A stretch of DNA of 64,000 bases from the NCBI RefSeq assembly GCF_030272615.1, contig NC_081413.1, forward strand, positions 719,095,867 through 719,159,866. The letters run 5' to 3'. The notes below the pieces were generated by a model that saw nothing but the letters and a program-made list of their open reading frames with translations, was not told where the DNA came from and did not search any database. Each line of letters opens with the position of its first letter. Positions within the stretch are counted from its first letter, which is position 1. Shown in pieces: positions 22,858 to 33,220 of the stretch. A program made the translations under genes and the position numbers. Source of the DNA: Cryptomeria japonica (taxonomy: Eukaryota; Streptophyta; Pinopsida; Cupressales; Cupressaceae).

Positions 22858-23005
22858 TTACTTGGTGAAAACCTGGCAAATAGGCGCCTTGTGACACAAA
22901 AAAAAAATTTGAAAAACAAAAAAAAAACCATTTCGTCCAATGGTGAAAACCACTTCGGTGGTGCCTTGGGCAAGTACCATGGTGAAAATTGGGTCACCGG
23001 CGCCA
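22858..23005 (+). ncRNA. Conserved hairpin module after the B pol stop
   Basis: After an A-rich tract, GGTGAAA is followed by a stem-loop twice: CCTG-GCAAA-TAGG (around 22873-22885) and ACCAC-TTCG-GTGGT (22949-22962). The phrase CTTGGGCAAGTACCATGG then follows. Element D has the same module with different stem bases (60743-60797). Function is unknown; it may be an RNA structure in the element transcript. Confidence 0.6.
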
Positions 23006-24573
23006 TGCATAGAGACATTTCTCCTCCCTCCTTTAGGATTCCATTTCATCGTTCACTTTGCACACACTCACAGCCTATCTATCCATAATAAACTTTACAC
23101 ATTCCCATCATGGCTTGTTATTGATCTACCCAAGATTGGTTAGCCATTCATAATAATCCTTCCTTTTCATCCCTTTCCATCCATAATAAATCAGTTCCTA
23201 TTTGTGGCTAAGGCAAATCCTATGTCTAGTAATGGGTGTGGAACTGAGAGCATCACACATTTTGAGGAGTACAGTTTCTTCCAATTTTCTTCAGTCTATC
23301 CGTGCACAATCCGCAATAAAGTAGCATTTACATCATAGATCTGCAATAAAGTTTCATCTTATCTGTAATCAAGTATCAGTTTCATGGATTCAGTCAGTTT
23401 CAGATGAGACACAACAACAACAATAGGCTTCAACAAATCAAATCTTTCAACAGACTCAGACAACATTATGGTTCAGTGCCATCTATCCATTTGTGAAAGT
23501 AAACATTGTGACTACAATCAAATAAGACTTATACAAGTGACAAGACACACTAAACTTGAGGACTACAGTGGATGTTGGTGTCAAGTCTTGGTTTTCTTTT
23601 GATTTTATCTTTCTGGTGACATGTCTTTTAGCTTTTCCAGAATGTCTCTGACTAGAGATTCTATCTCCAAGATGTCTTTGACTAGAAAGGCGAGGATGGG
23701 TTATCGTCACCTATTTTTCTTTTCTATTTAGGGATTCTCTCTTAGTAATGCTATGACTTGTCCAAGGATATGAGGACGTTGTGAGTCTAGTATGAACTAG
23801 GGAATTCCTTATTTGCAACTGTCTTATCTCCATGCAAATAGGTACAATGACTTTCTGGGTCGAACATATGCCTCGATTTTCATAACCTACTTGCCATAAT
23901 AAAGCTCAATGATGATAACGCACAAGAAGCTCTTTCACTTTCATATCTTTCATCTTCCATCCCCCATTTTTGATTGGCTTTCATTGCCCTTCTCGAGTCT
24001 GTGTAGCCTGCTATCACATGACTGAGTATAATGACATACCAAAAACATTTGCATTTCATGTAGTTGCACTTGCATTATCACATATTAAGCATTTCATACA
24101 TACATATAGATATCACAATCACATCACATCCTACACGCAACACATATTAGCACATGTTACACATGCATTATCATATTCATCTACATTTCATACATTCACA
24201 TTTGCATTTTGCATAACACATATAAACCATAAAAGAACAAAAATATTGCATTTCATTATGTACACATTTGCATCCATATCATAAGCATCATATAATCACA
24301 TAGAAACATCAGATAGGTACACATGCATATAGTTTCTGCAAAGATGAATCATCTTATATATATATCTCAAAATCATAAGTGTCATGATACAATGATGTCA
24401 AAATCATATGCTACAATCACCCGTAGGTGTCTACATCATCATACAAAATGGTACAAAACTGATACAGGGGAACCCATTGATCACTCCTCCCAGCACCGCC
24501 AGTAGTGCTAATCATGTCCGTGTCATAGTATCCCAAGCCACATGTCTAGCCCTCATCTCCAATCCTAAAACAC
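23006..24573 (+). other. Element B, 3' non-coding part
   Basis: No gene recognised. In elements C and D the matching place holds the later part of the antisense PMD gene, but I see no trace here. The stretch 24030-24310 is a low-complexity CACAT/CATTT-rich tract. Confidence 0.5.
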
Positions 24574-24874
24574 TCATCTCAGTGTATCCCTATCTCTGTC
24601 TCGATCATAAGGAACTAACTCCCCATCAATCGGTATCCTCAGTATCTTGTAAACATCCTCTAAGGTGACTATCATCTCACTCAGTACAAGTCTCTGAGTG
24701 CCATCTCTCAACCAGCACAGTCAGCAACCCCATGTTTGCCCGAAACTCAGGCACATATAGAATATGTTGCAAGCCCATAACCTCAATTATGACTCTGTCC
24801 TCAAATGTTAGCTCTGGTCGTAATCTCTAAGTCGATGGGAATCTCTCCCGTGACTCCAGCATAGGTAGGTACTC
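24574..24874 (-). pseudogene. Antisense PMD gene of element B, exon 2 remnant
   Basis: Plant mobile domain (PMD) fragment on the strand opposite to gag. Reading down from 24874 it gives EYLPMLESRERF, then FRANMGLLTVLVERWHSET, and after a small deletion and frameshift MIVTLEDVYKILRIPIDGE. These match the PMD of C (MALMERWDPDTCTF, MTVTLEDVYRILRL) and D (TLAERWHSETSSF, MTLEDVWHILRI). PMD proteins are known both as host genes (MAIN/MAIL type) and inside plant transposons. A TAG occurs early in the exon. Most of the C-terminal part is gone. A candidate first exon lies at 25750-25815. Confidence 0.7.
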
Positions 24875-24899
24875 CTATAGTCAATCAAATCAACTGTGT

Positions 24900-25370
24900 C
24901 AATCAAAGTGGCATTCCCTGTTCATCACAAAATGCTTCTTATTATCTTAAGTGCTTATGATACTCTATCAAAGTGACACTCCCTATTCATCAGAAAGTGT
25001 TGCTTCTATTCTAGTGACACTCATTGTTTATCACAAAGTATTGCTTTTTATCCTAGTGGTACTCCCTATTCATCACAAAGTGCTGCTCTTTTTTTTAGTA
25101 CTCCCTGTTCATCACAAAGTACTATGTCTTGGTAGTCCCTGTTCATCACAAAGTGCCTCGATCTATCATATCCTAGGGCTATACTTGAGTGTATCCTCTT
25201 GAGTAGTTTCCTAATTGGCAACGTATGTTCTATCATAGAATTGTCAATCGTAGCCCTATCTGCTATCCTAGTCTTCCCTAGAGGACCTGCTTGAGTGTAT
25301 CCTCTCAGCAGCTTATCCAATCGACAACGTATGTTCATCACAGAATTGCCGATTTGACCTTGAAGACATA
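24900..25370. repeat. Tandem repeats inside the predicted intron of the B antisense gene
   Basis: About six diverged 40-50-bp units share an actccctgttcatcacaaag-like core (24910-25165). A ~120-bp unit then occurs twice (about 25190-25250 and 25290-25350, sharing gtgtatcctct and caacgtatgttc). Confidence 0.75.
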
Positions 25371-25379
25371 AACACACCT

Positions 25380-25645
25380 TCATGATATAAACGCGCTTAC
25401 AGACTGCACAAACACACCTGCTCTGCACAGACGCACCTGAAATACATAGATGTGCCTCTGTTCTGCACAGACACACCTGTCCTGCACAAACATGCCCACA
25501 TTTCACAAATGCATCTGCACAATGTAGATGTGCTTGCATCTAGCACATACGCTTTTTCTGGCACAGACGTGCCTGACACCAACACAGATGCGCCTAGCCA
25601 ACCTAGATGCGCCTGGCACCAATGCAGACATGCCTACACATTTTT
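25380..25645. repeat. Degenerate GCACAGACGCACCTG minisatellite in element B
   Basis: About ten diverged short units of the type gcacagacgcacctg alternate with gatgtgcctg variants. They produce chance Cys-rich open frames on the minus strand, which I do not call as genes. Confidence 0.75.
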
Positions 25646-25749
25646 GACATTTTTTGACATTACCTAAAAGTGCATTTATTGCGTTACCTAGCATGCATTA
25701 ATGACAACAATTAATGCGACAAAGTACAAGGAGGTTTTGAGGTACTCAC

Positions 25750-25815
25750 CGGCTCTCCTATATTTGCTGGCCTCTGAAATCGACAAATGCGATCAAATAT
25801 GTGAACCAGTGTCAT
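25750..25815 (-). pseudogene. Antisense PMD gene of element B, candidate exon 1
   Basis: From the ATG at 25815 the minus strand is open for 22 codons (MTLVHIFDRICRFQ...GEP) and ends exactly at a strong donor, GCCG|GTGAGT, with intron start 25749. An acceptor, GACTATAG|GAG, at 24875 joins it in phase 0 to exon 2. The 875-bp intron holds all the tandem repeats of this region. Element C has the same arrangement. Confidence 0.55.
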
Positions 25816-26121
25816 CACTGCTGACTGTTGCTGCTCTATTCTCTCTCTGCACTCTGATCTCTTGGATGTGTGGATGACAATGAGGATGTTTTCCCCTCAT
25901 GGTCTATTTTATAGACTGCCCTAGCCCTAGCTCTAGCCCTCGTCTCTCGAGTCAGTCTTCTTTATCCCGTGACTCTATCACTCTACTCGGTCAGTCCATT
26001 CTAGCCTTTCTTTCTTATCGAGAGATTGTCTATGATCTTTTCAGACATTTTTCATCCAATCTCTCGAGGGGGCATATCATTCCCATCTTGGGGCAACTTT
26101 GTATCAATTCATATTATCTTC
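25816..26121. other. Element B, between antisense exon 1 and polypurine tract
   Basis: No coding signal. The part nearest the LTR (about 26030-26166) is conserved with D (56546-56660), including the phrase ctcgagggggcat. This would be the promoter region of the antisense gene if it has its own promoter. Confidence 0.5.
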
Positions 26122-26155
26122 TTTGAAACAACGCGACAAGTTGCATTGTCTCAAA
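26122..26155 (+). ncRNA. Hairpin abutting the polypurine tract of B
   Basis: Arm TTTGAAACAACGC (26122-26134), 8-base loop, arm GCATTGTCTCAAA (26143-26155): 13 pairs with two G-T pairs. Element D has the same hairpin with only one G-T pair (56558-56591) and an 8-base loop. Confidence 0.7.
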
Positions 26156-26166
26156 GAGGGGCAAAA
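26153..26166 (+). promoter_or_regulatory. Polypurine tract of element B
   Basis: aaagaggggcaaaa directly before the 3' LTR. It is the plus-strand primer site. The same tract in D is at 56547-56560 (minus). Confidence 0.85.
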
Positions 26167-26901
26167 TGTAAACACCTAAAATTGTCATGTCTAATTAAAT
26201 AAATATTTTTATTTATTTAATTATTTGAGCCTAATTCTTCTATTAATTAAATAAATCCTTATTTATTTAATTAATTCATTTATCCTCTTCTAGCCTTATT
26301 TCTCATTTAAATAAATACTTTTATTTAAATTATCCTTTTCCCAAATTAAATAAATACTTTTATTTATTTAATTGATCCCACTTCTTCTATTAATTAAATG
26401 AATCTTTATTTATTTAATTAATTCATTAACCTTTTCTACCTATGACACATGCCATTCATCTCTTAATTCATACACTACCTACCCTCTCATTATTTTATTA
26501 TTTTCTCTACCTACCCTCTAATCATAGCCGACCATTTATCTTTTACACCTCTCAATCTTATCCATTCATTTATTATAGTGTTTTCTATATAAGGAGATGC
26601 TTCCTTCATTATCAACCCTAATCAACCATTCTAATCAATCTATGCATCCTGATCAATTGACTACACTCTTTCATATGCGATCAAGCCTACTTGCAACCAC
26701 ATTTTTGTTCTTTGTTGAGCTCTTGTGCATATAAAATCTGAGAGCAAATATATCAAGCAAGATCAATGGAGATAGAAAGAATGAAGATCCAAACCCTATT
26801 GGACATGTGAGGGTATAATCTTTGTTGTTGTTAGGCTAGGGTTTTGTGGTTGAATTCATTTAGTCTTTCAACATTGTTGTTATCCATTTTCACCATAAAC
26901 A
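26167..26901 (+). repeat. 3' LTR of element B
   Basis: Matches 15347-16137, with a deletion of about 50 bases near 26821 compared with the 5' copy. The hairpin array and TATA-like box (26586) are conserved. It ends ATAAACA, followed by the duplication TAGTC. Confidence 0.92.
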
Positions 26902-26906
26902 TAGTC

Positions 26907-26930
26907 CATATATTTTTACCTTAGAAACAC

Positions 26931-26962
<32 letters not shown>

Positions 26963-28498
26963 ACACTCCAATATATATATATATATATATAATTTACTTG
27001 CTAAATTAAGAAAATCAAAACATATGCATTTAGGGCAAACTAGGAAACAAAAAAAAAGAAACATGCATTGTATTCTGGTTGTTTTTCAAAAAAATCATGT
27101 AATGTATATATATATATATATTTCATACAAAAAAATTTTATTAAGGGTATACCGTGTTTTTGGCGGGGTCGAGCCACTGTGTTTATACACAGTGGACGGT
27201 GTGGGGGGTGTCGCCACTATGGGTAAACACTTACACTCAGTGGACGGCATGGGCCGCCATTGTGGTTACACACAATGGTTGGCACGGGGTCGCCACTGTG
27301 GATGACTCACGTCCACCACTGTGGGTGCCCATAGTGGGTGACACCGGCCGCCGCTGTGGGTTTCCACAGTGGTGCCTAGGGAGCCTCCCTGCCCTGCGAG
27401 CTCGGTCCCCCCGATGGCTGCTGCCTCCATGGCCGCCGCCCCTTGTTTAAAACCCTGCACACACGAAACACACTCTCACCAAAACAAAGATGTTAGGGAA
27501 GCTTTCGGGTTAGTGTTTGCATTTGAAAAAAAATAAAAATAAAGGGGGAGAGTATATGGAATGATAAAATATGCAACCCTAACCTAATTTTGGGTTAGGG
27601 TTAGCATATAAATAATAAAGAAAATTAGTTATGCAACCCTAGCCCACATTTGGGTTAGGGTTAGCATTTAGAAATTTTAAAAAGGATTAGGTTTTTTTTT
27701 AATTTTTTTAAAAATATAGTAGAGGAATAAATCAACCCAATTTAGGGTTCACAATTAAAATATTAAATAAAATAAGAAGAGGGGGGAAATTCTTTTTAAA
27801 ATTTGAAAAAGAATCCCCCCCCGCCACCCCCCCATTTAATATTGCCAAATGTAAAATTAATTTTAACTTGTAATTTTGGACCATGGAGAAAATTGATTTT
27901 TAATCTAGACTTTTATCAAGGCATAATTAAATTGGGGGAATTATTTTTATATAGATTTATTATCACAATTATTGACATAATTTTATTAATTAAGGATTAT
28001 CAATGAGGATATTTCATAGATAATTTTCATATTAAATTAAATGTGGATGTTAGGATAAATTTAATTTGGGAAAATTTTATTAATGATTTTTATTAATTAT
28101 TTTATGTGAATTCTAGCCTATGAGGTCAATATTGGCCAAATTATTTAATAGTCAAAATTTGAAGGTTTAGGGGGATCTAATTGGCTATAGTATAAATTAT
28201 ATTTATTTGGCAAATATCATTATTGAGATTGTTAACCTTATTGGTTATATTTAAAAAAGAAAAAAGAATTAACTTTAAATTGCGATGATCCTCTCAGGGA
28301 ATGATCAGTCTTCATTAATAATTGTCGCGTTATTGATTGAATTAATTATTCCAACTTTAGTAAACAAATTCTATTTACATCTTAGTTAAGACAAAACTTA
28401 ATTGATTCCATTTTAAACGTAGGTTATTTTATGAGTTTATGTTGTCGAAAAAATAAAAAATAATTGTTCCGTTTTTGCCCAAAAGTTTGGGTACAACA
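26907..28498 (+). repeat. Element A 3' LTR, right piece
   Basis: Continues the A LTR after B (matches 7296-8684). About 200 bp longer than the 5' copy because of extra TA-rich sequence at 26930-27122. Keeps the CCACTGTGG-type hairpin array (about 27174-27382) and the telomere-motif hairpins. Confidence 0.9.
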
Positions 28499-28503
28499 AC
28501 TTA

Positions 28504-29973
28504 CTAGAAGATAGGGTTTACCGGCAAAGAATTTATGTTTGTGAAATAGGACTTTAACCGATAAAGCAGAGATGTTTTGGTTGAATTGGGTGATTGGTGA
28601 TGATTGGTGACTTGTGGTTTGGAATGTGGGCTTGTATCATGGAAAGGGGTATCTGATCAGAACTGGAACTTCTGAAAATTATCGGAAGGCATGTTTCAAT
28701 TTTTTGATGAAGTTTTGCTAAGGTTTTAGTAGGGTTTAAGACCAGTGAAGAAACAATCAAACTGGTAATGATTTTTGTTATGGTGGTGATCAACGATGAG
28801 TCTACATGAAGGTGTTAACATGGCACAACCCGAGTGAATGTTTTGATTGTTGTTTTAGCATGATTCAAGGAAGAATTTCTTGGGAAATAGTGAAATGCTT
28901 AGTGGAGTGTTTTGAGGTTTTGACTTTGGTACAAATTGGATTTTTGTGATGGGTTTCAATTAACCAATAGTTGATATTGCATTTTAATTTTGTGTAATGA
29001 TCTGTATATCGATCCGAGATGATCTCTTATGATTTGTATTGTAATTTCATGATGTAATTAGGGTTTAATAGTTGACCTAGTTGAGATGGCTATTTGGGAT
29101 GGCACAGTTGATATTTTTGGTGTCGATGGTCTCAAGAGAATGTGTTGAGCCATCCAAGAGAAGTGTGAGATCTACCTGAGAGTTTTAGAGTGTTGAGAAT
29201 AACTAGATCTAAGTTAGAAAGCACAAAAGTGCAAGTAACAAATCACTTTTTCACTATTGTTCCCTTACAGTTGCAATAGGTTAAATCCCTTAACCTGGTA
29301 GGTCCTAACAGGCCTTAAACATTAAGTCCCCTAATAGAGAAGCTCTCAAAAGAGTATTAAATCCTCTCATAAGGTTGATCCTAACAAATTATCAAGCTCC
29401 TAATCGGGCTGCTAGGCAAATCCCTTAACCGGGTGACTCCTAATAGGGTTTGTTCCTAATAGGGAGTATTGTAAGCTCCAAACAGGGCTAAGCTCCTAAC
29501 GAGTACAAATATTTGTGGGTGCTAACTCCCACTGTGGGTTTCCACGTCAAAAAAATTATGGTGTTCATGTGTGGAATGCTTTTCATGTGATGTTCTTGTT
29601 TATGTTACATTTCATGCACTATTTCTGAGTAAACCAGTTATGATGTTTTATCAGAGGTTCATCAAAGGTTATCGGTACTGATAAGAGTTGGTAGAGAAAG
29701 TCTTTGATCTGATAGATGAGGATAATGAGTTGTTAAATGGTCACATTTATATGACTGCTTTAGTGGTGAAAGAATTGATAGATGTGATAAATGATCTGAT
29801 TAATGTGTTAGCAAATCTAATTAAGAGGTTGTTAGATCAGATAAAAGAAGTTGAGATATTTGATAAATAATTTCAGATCTGATATAAATTTGATTTTTGT
29901 TTAAAGTTTCAATTGGTATTAATACTGATTCAACCCCACTATCAGTATTAACTGGATCCTCATAGGATTAACA
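28504..29973 (+). repeat. Element H 5' LTR, right fragment
   Basis: Continues from 4344 across element A. The beginning matches H2 (about 30390-30730). It ends ttaaca before the primer site. At 29286-29500 are about ten short palindromes of the CCTAATAGG type. The U5 motif CCCA-CTG-TGGG followed by TTTCCACG is at 29528-29546. Total LTR length about 1.7 kb. The open stretch 29688-29870 has no recognisable domain. Confidence 0.85.
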
Positions 29974-29975
29974 AT

Positions 29976-29986
29976 TGGTATTAGAG
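29976..29986 (+). promoter_or_regulatory. Primer-binding site of element H
   Basis: TGGTATTAGAG, initiator-Met-tRNA-like with one C-to-T difference, two bases after the LTR end. Confidence 0.8.
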
Positions 29987-30047
29987 TTTTGGTCCTCTAT
30001 GTGTAGAAAGCCAAACCGCTTGAGGGAAAGATTTTGTGGAAGTCAAG

Positions 30048-30160
30048 ATGATGAAGAAAGAAGATCTTAAGTTCAACAAGGATAACTACAAGATCTGGAA
30101 AGATAGAATGAAGATCTACATCAAAGGTCTTGGTGCACAATATTTAAAGCAAGTTGAAAT
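30048..30160 (+). pseudogene. Element H gag, N-terminal fragment
   Basis: Start of a copia-type Gag: MMKKEDLKFNKDNYKIWKDR followed by MKIYIKGLG. The Y-x-x-W-x-x-x-M pattern is the start of the DUF4219/UBN2 family capsid domain, also seen in E (NYGIWKIKMETHL). It is cut after about 37 residues by insertion of H2 at 30161. Confidence 0.75.
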
Positions 30161-30746
30161 TGTTGGCATTTGGCATAACTGATGTAGATGAGATGATGTA
30201 GGTAATGCAATTGAAGGATGGTGACTAAACCGGTAGAGGATAAAAGACTAATATTTTGTGGCTAGATGACATGATCAGCTATTTGTGTTGTCATTGATGG
30301 CAACTAATGTGAACTGGTATTTTATGATGTTTGGTTTGTCATCTAAGTGATTTGGTTTACTGGAAGACATGGTTTACTAGTAGAGAGCTAAAATCTGTGA
30401 AATAGGACTTTAACCGGTAAAACTAAGATGTTTTGCTTGAATTGGGCGATCAATAATGTTTGGTGATTTGAGGTTTGGATGGTGAACTTGTATCATGGAA
30501 AGATGTATCTGATTGGAACCAAAACTTATGATGATTACCGGAAGACATATTTCAAATTTTTGATAAAGTTTTGCTAAGGTTTTAGTAGGGTTTAAGGACC
30601 AGTGAAGAAATCATCAAACCGGTAATGATTTGGTTATGGCGGTGATCGACGACGAGTCTACATGAAGGTGGTAACATGACACAACCCACATGAATGATGA
30701 AGGAATTTCTTGGGAATGTGCAAAGAGATTAGCGAAATGAGCTAAG
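30161..30746 (+). repeat. Element H2 5' LTR, left part
   Basis: Starts TGTTGGCATTTGG, and about 590 bp align with element H's LTR (4118-4344 plus 28504-28900). It is cut at 30747 by element F. The remainder is not in the window. H2 is a second copy of the H family inserted into H's own gag. Confidence 0.85.
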
Positions 30747-31880
30747 TGTTGGTATTTTGATGATGTTTAGTTGTGATTGTCATTGATGGACGCACACTAA
30801 TTTTATGTATAATTTATTCTCAACTGGCAATATGTGTTGTATTGTTCACATTGGTATTATATGCCATTGAATGCATAGTCTTTGTTTGTAGAAGACTATA
30901 GGTGTTTTGTAGAAAATGCTTACTGGTCAAAGCTTGACCGAAGACCTCAAGCGGTATGAAGACATCAAGTAGTATGTAGACCTCAAGTGGAACAAGGACC
31001 CCCAGCGACAGTTAATCTTTCTGACCAGAACACTATGTTTTAGTTTACTAGTCTTTATTTATCAGTAATCAGTATACTATGTTAAACCGGTAAAATTGTA
31101 GAGTGTGATGAGTTATCATCCACTGACACTTTGGCGGTGCTTCTGTGCTGTGTTACCAAATGTGTCTAAATTGTTTTAACCTAGGAAATTGCAATCCAAT
31201 CTCATTGGACTGACATGAAATCAGCTTCCTATTTAAGGACATCATGTCTAGGGTCTTAAGTGTGTGTGTGTGTATATATTGAAGAGAGAAGTTGTTATAG
31301 AAGCATCGTGCAATAGAGATTGAACATGCAAAGGATAGAAGACTGAAGTAATGTTGCAAAGCATTAATAGAGAACAGTCAAGGATCTAATCAAGCATTCT
31401 ATTCTACTTTCTAGATCATTCACTTGCTGATTACTAATCTCTTTGACAAGTCTGAAACCCTTAACTGGGTAGGCAACCCTTTATAAATCCTCTAACAAGG
31501 TGGTTCACAGTTGTGGATCTGAAATCCTTTAACAGGGTAGTCTTTAATAGGAGTTATCTCCTTACAGAGATCTAGATTCCTAATAGGATATGTAATGGTG
31601 AAGAACATTATAAGGCCTTAACTAGTCTGGTTACTATTCTGGAGATAGTTGACTTGTGAGTTTTACTCAGCATGGTTTTTCCTATTTGGGTTTCCACATC
31701 AAAATATCTTGTGTTATGGTGATTGTGCTTCTGTGGGTGAATACTTTATTTTCTATTTGGCTTATCAGTTTTTTAACCAGTTTGTTGTTTAAACTATTAT
31801 ACTAGTCTGCAGTAAAATTGCTTAAGAGTTTGGTTAAGTTTTTTGGAATACTAATTCACCCCCCCTCTTAGTATTCTTCA
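30747..31880 (+). repeat. 5' LTR of element F
   Basis: Starts TGTTGGTATTTTG and ends ttcttca before the primer site. A TATA-like tatttaagga is at 31231. Short palindromes of the CCTAATAGG type lie at about 31449-31590. The U5 motif is at 31681-31698, and the C-run with CTCTTAGTATTC is near the end. Confidence 0.85.
31231..31240 (+). promoter_or_regulatory. TATA-like box in the F LTR
   Basis: tatttaagga, about 650 bp before the LTR end. Weak consensus but well placed. Confidence 0.4.
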
Positions 31881-31882
31881 AT

Positions 31883-31895
31883 TGGTATCAAAGCC
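31883..31895 (+). promoter_or_regulatory. Primer-binding site of element F
   Basis: TGGTATCAAAGCC after the LTR end. It matches the initiator Met-tRNA complement with one change. Confidence 0.8.
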
Positions 31896-31930
31896 AACCT
31901 TTCTCTTAGTCTAACCACTTGAAAGGAGAT

Positions 31931-33220
31931 ATGGGGGAATACAACATGAGGGAACTCACTCACCATTTGGCTAACTCTGAAAGAGCCTATGATGAACTTA
32001 AGATCAAATATAAAGCCTCTTTAGCCAAAAGAAGACAGCTTGCTGAGCAAATGATGGAAATTACCGAAAAAAGATCTTCTGATGAACCAGACATGGATGC
32101 CCTAGTCCAAGAAGTGGAGAAACTGAATGAGTCCAAAACTAACCTAAGGAGGGAGTTGGAAGGACTGACTATCAGAATGAGTCAGGAGCTAGATTATAGA
32201 AGAAAAGCTGAAGATCTAGTGAAGGACAAGTAGTGTGAGATCTTTAAGTTAAACCAAGAAATTGGTACCATTACCGCTTATCTGCAAGAGGGTAAGGAAG
32301 AGAAAGAAGAAATGCAAGCAGACCTCAATGTAACCATTTCTCAAAATGAAACCTTGATGAAGACCAATGATGCTCTTTCCAAGGAACTTGCTGAGACAAA
32401 GGAGATACTTGCAAAGTTCAATCGAAGTGCTACAAAGTTAGATCAAAAGATGGAAACAATGAAACCATCAAAGGATACCTCTGCACTTGGTTTCTCTGCA
32501 TATGGGGAAGGTGAAACCTCTAGAACAAAGACTGATGCACCAAAGGAGTAATTGGTACCTAAGATCAACCAAAGCAAAGGTAAGCCAAAGTTCAAACCTG
32601 TATGCTTTAACTGCCATAAGGAAGGACATACTGCCAATGTGTGTAGGAGCAAGGCTTATAATAATTTTTCTTACATGCAAAACAACAACCATAATGCTAG
32701 AACCGGTAGATTTAATGGTCATTATTATGCATGCAACAAGTTTGGACATAGATATTTTGAGTGAAAATCAGTTATGAACAACCCTTGAAGTTATGCACCA
32801 AGATGTAAAAGAGTTGTCCCGGAACCTCCTATGAACCGAAACCCAAACCGGTATAGAACCTATGACCACTGGTCAAATGGTTATGGAGCGACAAACAGTT
32901 GGAGAGAAACCTGTTTAATCTATCATGGTAGTGGTCACACTGCTGCAACATGTAGGAGAAAGAATGGAAATGTGAACACCGGACCATGGAGATCACTTGG
33001 TATGGTATGCTATCATTGTCACAAACCGGGACATATTGCCAGAACATGCACACTAGAAAAGAATCCATTGGGAGACATACTGGTCGACCCAGAAGGAAAG
33101 GTTGATGTTGAAACCGTTCAAGCCAATATGGATAAAATTTAGAAGAAGAAATCCGAGGAGAAGCCACAAGATGTACCAATTTTTGCACCCAGTGTGGAGA
33201 CCCCTGAACCGGTAAATTAA
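31931..33220 (+). pseudogene. Element F ORF1: coiled coil plus four-knuckle Gag-like protein
   Basis: One frame of 430 codons from ATG 31931 to TAA 33218, with stops at 32231 (TAG), 32549 (TAA), 32762 and 32786 (TGA) and 33140 (TAG) but no frameshift. Residues about 1-210 form long Lys/Glu-rich coiled coils. LGFSAYGEGETS is a linker seen in plant copia Gag. Four knuckles follow: CFNCHKEGHTANVC (complete), YYACNKFGHRYFE (degenerate), CLIYHGSGHTAATC (one Cys replaced by Tyr) and CYHCHKPGHIARTC (complete). No UBN2 domain precedes the coiled coil, as in element G. Confidence 0.75.

Larger units (their letters stand above)
15347..26901 (+). mobile_element. Element B: Tat-like Ty3/gypsy element lacking RT and integrase core
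   Basis: LTRs of 791 and 735 bp start TGTAGACACC / TGTAAACACC and end ATAAACA. The flanking duplication TAGTC is perfect (15342-15346, 26902-26906). Order: LTR, primer site, 2.6-kb leader with long repeats, Gag, protease, a spacer, integrase C-terminal tail, conserved hairpins, antisense PMD gene remnant, polypurine tract, LTR. RT, both RNase H domains and the catalytic integrase are absent. It is non-autonomous or an internal-deletion derivative. Confidence 0.9.
4345..28498 (+). mobile_element. Element A: Ty3/gypsy (chromovirus-like) retrotransposon, carrying nested element B
   Basis: The element starts TGTAAG and ends ACAACA. It is flanked by near-matching 5-bp duplications (gctta 4340-4344, actta 28499-28503; one substitution). 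Order: 5' LTR, Met-tRNA-type primer site, gag with one CCHC knuckle, aspartic protease, RT, RNase H, integrase, and a 5'-truncated 3' LTR interrupted by B. The RT motif FLDDIL, the integrase type and the domain order (integrase after RNase H) place it in Ty3/gypsy. The coding region is riddled with stops. Subtracting B, the element was about 12.6 kb. Confidence 0.9.

Noticed and set aside
25066-25694. Cys-rich open frames on the minus strand of element B
   Set aside because: They arise from the GCACAGACGCACCTG minisatellite within a predicted intron; no conserved domain.
29688-29870. 60-residue Leu/Ile/Asp-rich ORF
   Set aside because: It lies inside the H LTR, close to its end, and has no known domain.
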